Origin: Clostridia bacterium
GTDB taxonomy: Bacteria; Bacillota_A; Clostridia; TANB77; CAG-508
NCBI GenBank assembly: GCA_017621295.1
Contig: JAGATI010000011.1
Span: 1 to 27,965 of the forward strand
DNA length: 27,965 nt
Direction: 5' to 3'
The translations under genes were made by a program, and so were the position numbers. Under the pieces are notes generated by a model, which saw nothing but the letters and a program-made list of their open reading frames with translations, searched no databases and had not been told where the DNA came from. This document shows, piece after piece, positions 24,781 through 27,965 of this stretch; positions within the stretch are counted from its first letter, which is position 1; each line of letters begins with the position of its first letter.

Positions 24781-25464
24781 ATGATTAAGTCATCTGAAGA
24801 AGCAACCGTTGTAGGTCAATCAACACCAGGTACAGTGAAGAATGCTGAACTGTTAGCTAAACACATATATACAGAAGATGAGATAGACCGCTTTAGAATG
24901 GACATAGCTATTAACAACCATCCATTAGCTAGAAAGCCAACAATAATGCGGTCAAAACTTGCATATAAAGAAATACTTAAAAATACTAAGCCAACAAAGA
25001 AATATTTGTTGCCAGGTCAAATATGCATATTTCACTATCTAGAACCTAAGTATAAAGAGGAGTTAGAATATTATGACAGAACACCTCTTGTATTGTTTTT
25101 TGGCATAACAAGAACAAAAGAAGGAAATATTAGAGAGATAGGGATAAATTTGCATTATTACCCACCATTTGCTAGAGGTAAGATACTCAATACTGTATAT
25201 GAAGTGTTTAAGTCTTACTTTACTAAAAACTTCAATGAACCAAGCAAGAAGCCAAATATGTTCATATCATATAAGGCATTGAAGCATTTGCTTAAGCATC
25301 ATACTAAATTAGCATTTGGCATTAAGATGTACATACCTGTATTAAGACAAGAAACATATATGATACCAACTAGACTTCTTGGTACAGCATACTATACAGA
25401 AGGTAATTTCAGTAAAGCAACACTTGCACAAGTGAGAAAATTTTGGAGACAATTTAGACCATGA
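24781..25464 (+). CDS. Phage virion-associated family protein, 227 aa
   Basis: Function not known. The central region is distinctive: 'LLPGQICIFHYLEPKYKEEL' then 'YYDRTPLVLFFGITR' and 'IGINLHYYPPFARGKIL'. The order PG-x-(I/L)-x-x-F-x-Y, YYDRxP and G-x-NLHYxPP resembles a family seen in large T4-like phages, which I associate with structural or assembly proteins without being able to name it. The C-terminal part is basic ('KALKHLLKHHTKLAFGIKMY', 'VRKFWRQFRP'), which could suit nucleic-acid or virion contact. The start follows the gp4-like stop by 5 nt, and the stop overlaps the following start by 4 nt (ATGA), so the three genes are translationally linked. Confidence 0.65.
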   Translation: MIKSSEEATVVGQSTPGTVKNAELLAKHIYTEDEIDRFRMDIAINNHPLARKPTIMRSKLAYKEILKNTKPTKKYLLPGQICIFHYLEPKYKEELEYYDRTPLVLFFGITRTKEGNIREIGINLHYYPPFARGKILNTVYEVFKSYFTKNFNEPSKKPNMFISYKALKHLLKHHTKLAFGIKMYIPVLRQETYMIPTRLLGTAYYTEGNFSKATLAQVRKFWRQFRP

Positions 25465-26687
25465 CAGATGAATATATAAGAAATAAGATAATAAATTCAA
25501 CAGGAAAGTTGAAATCAAATATCGTTAAGTTTCTTAGTAATGAAGAAATAGAATATATAAACAATAGATTTGAAGATAGTGATTCATTTAAAGAAAGTGC
25601 AGTAAGAATATGCTATAATATTATAGATAAGCCAAAATGTACTATATGTGGAAAGCCTGTGCAATATATTAAGAGCAACAAATTTAGAGATACATGTTCA
25701 AATAGGAAATGTATAGTAGAAAATGCACACAATCATAGAGTAGCTACATGTAGAATTAAATATGGGTGTGACTATACAACACAAAGTAAAGAAATGAAAG
25801 ATAAGTCTAAAGCTACAAAACAAGATAGATATGGAAATTGCTATTGGTCAAATCCACAAAAAACTAAAGATACATGGAACAATAAGACAAAAGAAGAATT
25901 AGAAATCATACATAATAAGACAGTAGATACATGTATGAAAAAATATGGAGTTCCAAATGGGGGTGGATCTGATATAGCTATAGAAAAGATAAAGAATTCA
26001 ATGTTGGTACATTATGGAGTTGAAAGTATATTTATGTCGAAAGAAGAAAGAGAAAAATGGAAAAAGATATGTTTAGATAAATATGGAAAAGAATATTATC
26101 AGTCAACTGATGAATTTAAAGATAGAATAAAAGCAAACAAGGAAGCTTCTATTAAGAAAAGAAAAGAAACTCTTAAGAATACATATGGTGATGAGACATA
26201 CAACAACCAAGAACAAAGAATTAAGACAATAACAAAAAAGTATGGATCACCAAATTACTATAATGTTGATAAGAGAAATGAGACAATGAAAGCTAACAAT
26301 TCTTATGGTAAGTCAAAAGAAGAAGACAAACTATATGAATTGCTTAAAAAAATATATCCTGACATATTAAGACAATATACATCAGACAAATATCCATTTG
26401 TATGTGACTTCTATATACCAAGTAAAGACTTATATATAGAATATCAAGGATCACAATATCATAGGAATAGGGCATTTACAGATTCTGAACAAGATATGAT
26501 AGAGTTGAAAGAATTGAAATATAAAGCAGAACATAGTAATAGACATAAAGAAAATAAGAAGTCACAATATGACAATATGATATATGTATGGACAGACTTA
26601 GATGTCAGAAAGAGAAATATAGCTAAAGAAAACAATCTAAACTATATTGAAATATGGAATATAGATGAATATAAAAACATAATATAA
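25461..26687 (+). CDS. Homing-endonuclease-like protein: zinc ribbon, YG repeats, Vsr/PD-(D/E)xK-like nuclease
   Basis: A 408-aa protein, probably a free-standing homing endonuclease. In order it shows: an N-terminal helical region; a putative zinc ribbon with C60-x2-C63 and C79-x4-C84; a long Lys-rich middle with repeated short units ending in (K/H/R/S/T)YG near 102, 125, 163, 186, 209, 243, 262 and 283, a layout seen in DNA-binding regions of phage homing nucleases; and a C-terminal nuclease domain with 'FVCDFYIPSKDLYIEYQGSQ' (D316, E327, Q329, H334 after YH). That motif is close to the Vsr/EDxHD-type homing nucleases. It starts inside the stop of the 227-aa gene (ATGA), so it depends on that operon for expression. 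The target, if any, is not visible; its neighbours appear intact. Confidence 0.75.
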   Translation: MTDEYIRNKIINSTGKLKSNIVKFLSNEEIEYINNRFEDSDSFKESAVRICYNIIDKPKCTICGKPVQYIKSNKFRDTCSNRKCIVENAHNHRVATCRIKYGCDYTTQSKEMKDKSKATKQDRYGNCYWSNPQKTKDTWNNKTKEELEIIHNKTVDTCMKKYGVPNGGGSDIAIEKIKNSMLVHYGVESIFMSKEEREKWKKICLDKYGKEYYQSTDEFKDRIKANKEASIKKRKETLKNTYGDETYNNQEQRIKTITKKYGSPNYYNVDKRNETMKANNSYGKSKEEDKLYELLKKIYPDILRQYTSDKYPFVCDFYIPSKDLYIEYQGSQYHRNRAFTDSEQDMIELKELKYKAEHSNRHKENKKSQYDNMIYVWTDLDVRKRNIAKENNLNYIEIWNIDEYKNII

Positions 26688-26697
26688 CTTACATATA

Positions 26698-27465
26698 ATG
26701 AATAATAGAATAGCAGTAGTAGTTCCAATATATAGAGAACATTTAGATCCGATATCTAAGCATTCTATAAAGACTTTGCTTAACGTATTGAAAAAAGACA
26801 GACAAGTATTCTTCTTATATAACAATCTAATGGACATAAAAGAATATGTTGGACTACGTGACAATAGGGCAAGTTTTATGTTAGCAGAAGATGCTAAGTG
26901 GTTTGAATCTACAAAAACATATTCTAAATTGTTGAAGCAATATGACTTTTGGAAGAAGTTTGAAGACTATGACTATGTGTTGATATATCAGACAGATTGC
27001 TTATTGTTAGCCGACAATCTTGATGCATGGTGTGAATCAGGATATGACTACATAGGTGCACCAATACTTGGGTATGGATCAAAATGGAAGAACATACCAT
27101 GTGTTGGCAATGGTGGGTTAAGTCTTAGAAAAGTGTCTACATTCTTAACTGTAACACATGAAAGTTTTATGAATGAATTTGGTAAAGACATAGAAGAAAT
27201 ATGTAGCAATCATCCAGAATATAATGATTATGAGGACTTATATTTTGCTGACTTAATACCAAGTATATATTGTGGATTTAAGAAGCCAAACTATAAAGTT
27301 GCCGCATTGTTTGCATTTGATAGAAATCCCGATTCTGCATTTATGATAAACAAATCTATACCTGATGGATTACATTGGTATCACAAGTATATAGAATTCT
27401 ATATGAAGCTTGGATTAGAATTTCCACAAGATGTAATAGATTATGTAAAAGAAAATGTAAATTAG
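26698..27465 (+). CDS. DUF5672-like glycosyltransferase
   Basis: A 255-aa GT-A-like protein of the DUF5672 type, presumed to transfer sugars. Visible pattern: 'IAVVVPIYREHLD' at 5-17, 'VLIYQTDCLLL' at 94-104 (D100 likely equivalent to the DxD region), 'YDYIGAPILG' at 116-125, 'CVGNGGLSLRKV' at 135-146, and near the end 'DGLHWYHKY' with a conserved-looking His. These match the family's IYQxD, YIGAPW, GNGGFSLR and H-rich C-terminal motifs. There is no signal peptide or membrane segment. It follows the homing-nuclease-like gene by 10 nt, with a weak A-rich leader. Its TAG stop (27463-27465) uses the first two bases of the second 109-bp hairpin element. It belongs to a different family from the GT2 at 11235-12269, so the phage may build a multi-step modification. 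Confidence 0.8.
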   Translation: MNNRIAVVVPIYREHLDPISKHSIKTLLNVLKKDRQVFFLYNNLMDIKEYVGLRDNRASFMLAEDAKWFESTKTYSKLLKQYDFWKKFEDYDYVLIYQTDCLLLADNLDAWCESGYDYIGAPILGYGSKWKNIPCVGNGGLSLRKVSTFLTVTHESFMNEFGKDIEEICSNHPEYNDYEDLYFADLIPSIYCGFKKPNYKVAALFAFDRNPDSAFMINKSIPDGLHWYHKYIEFYMKLGLEFPQDVIDYVKENVN

Positions 27466-27572
27466 TGTAGACATGTCTCTCGCCCTTTCTAAGACACTTT
27501 ATGTTTTAGCTGTTAAGTTTACCATCTTTAATATGAAAGTGTCTTAGAAAGGGCGAGAGATATGTCTACACT
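27464..27572. repeat. 109-bp long hairpin element, copy 2
   Basis: Arms at 27464-27500 and 27536-27572 pair at 36 of 37 positions; the odd position is a G-T pair (27475 with 27561). The left arm is identical to that of copy 1; the right arm differs from copy 1 at two positions. The loop (27501-27535) is unrelated to copy 1 in direct orientation, but its reverse complement shares a continuous 30-nt core with it (27504-27533 against 40-69). The element overlaps the TAG stop of the glycosyltransferase and is followed 22 bp later by a separate conventional terminator, which suggests that termination is not its only role. Confidence 0.92.
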
Positions 27573-27594
27573 CATTCTAGTAAACCTATATAAT

Positions 27595-27627
27595 AAAGGT
27601 GGTATTTCTACATAAAATACCACCTTT
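27595..27627. terminator. Bidirectional intrinsic terminator
   Basis: Stem of 13 bp (AAAGGTGGTATTT with its complement) around a 7-nt loop, between the rightward glycosyltransferase operon and the leftward partial gene at the right edge. Short runs of T follow or precede the stem on each strand. Confidence 0.85.
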
Positions 27628-27654
27628 GATTTGCATATTTATATATTAAATAAG

Positions 27655-27965
27655 TTATTTGTCATCATCTTCAGATTTGTCATTATGATCATTGCCATCA
27701 TGTGATGAAGAATCATTGTTGTCATCATTCTCCTTTTCTTTCTCTTTATCATCCTTATCATTATCATCTTTCTTTCCATTGATGTCAAATATGCAAGGAT
27801 CTTTAGTCTCTTCAGCACCAAGAAGCTTAAGTATATTCTCAATCAATGTCTTCATATCATCATCTAATGTGTCTTTGTTGTCATATGGATCAACCCATAT
27901 AGCATCATGACCAGAGTTGTATATGTTGATTATAGAACGTACCATGTCCATCTTCTTACCAAATG
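27655..27965 (-). CDS. C-terminal part of an unknown protein with an acidic tail (partial)
   Basis: The reading frame stays open to the window edge (residues FGKK before the first visible Met), so the start probably lies outside. The visible part begins 'MDMVRSIINIYNSGHDAIWV', then has a helix 'MKTLIENILKLLGAEETKD', a short 'CIFDINGKK' strand and a low-complexity Asp/Lys/Glu/Asn tail of about 40 residues ending 'KSEDDDK'. Acidic, disordered tails occur on phage structural and DNA-handling proteins, but the family was not recognised. The terminator at 27595-27627 follows its stop by 27 nt. Confidence 0.6.
   Translation of the reverse strand, partial: FGKKMDMVRSIINIYNSGHDAIWVDPYDNKDTLDDDMKTLIENILKLLGAEETKDPCIFDINGKKDDNDKDDKEKEKENDDNNDSSSHDGNDHNDKSEDDDK

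Noticed and set aside
1..27965. Alternative genetic code with reassigned TAG, as in some large gut phages
   Set aside because: TAG ends the glycosyltransferase, gp4-like, endolysin and 56-aa genes at the expected family ends or with correct gene spacing, and TGA and TAA are also used as stops.

Overview
This window looks like part of the virion-structure and lysis region of a large, AT-rich tailed phage, or of a prophage or contig derived from one. A host in the Bacteroidota is likely. The two giant secreted-type proteins carry BACON-like Ig modules. The lysis partner ends like proteins common in Bacteroidetes phages. Most start codons follow A/T-rich leaders with no clear Shine-Dalgarno sequence. 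TAA, TAG and TGA all end apparently intact genes, so the standard bacterial code (11) fits. A gp19-like tail tube protein, a very long tape-measure-like protein and a T4 gp4-like head-completion nuclease suggest a contractile, T4-type virion, but this is inference from sequence patterns alone.

Layout, left to right. Positions 1-109 are a 109-bp hairpin element. Positions 120-13573 are read leftward: a small-gene and glycosyltransferase operon (a 60-aa protein, a 148-aa orphan, a stand-alone Peptidase_G2-like protein and a GT2 glycosyltransferase), then a SHAEG-repeat tail fibre, then the 2377-aa tape-measure-like protein, a 56-aa protein and a tail-tube-like protein. Positions 13689-22724 are read rightward and encode two adjacent giant Ig/BACON-type proteins (1527 and 1475 aa). 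A perfect palindromic terminator separates them from a leftward lysis pair (glucosaminidase-type endolysin and spanin-like membrane protein, overlapping). Positions 24299-27465 are a rightward operon: gp4-like nuclease, a virion-associated family protein, a homing-endonuclease-like protein and a DUF5672-like glycosyltransferase. A second copy of the 109-bp hairpin follows, then a bidirectional terminator and the 3' end of a leftward gene that runs off the window.

Regulation visible in the sequence: four transcription-unit starts share a T-rich/TATATA motif about 20-50 nt before the start codon, a candidate phage promoter class, and strong hairpin terminators close most units. No gene-free stretch exceeds about 190 bases. 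No tRNA, CRISPR, integrase, reverse transcriptase or insertion sequence was seen.

The most unusual points are: (1) the two 109-bp hairpins, whose 35-nt loops carry the same 30-nt core in opposite orientations and which bracket 27.4 kb; (2) a split between the SHAEG-repeat fibre and the Peptidase_G2 domain that normally sits downstream of such repeats in one polypeptide; (3) six tandem ~93-residue repeats in the tape-measure-like protein, including an exact 63-bp duplication; (4) a recurring 'FKIxG' module alternating with BACON domains in the 1527-aa protein.
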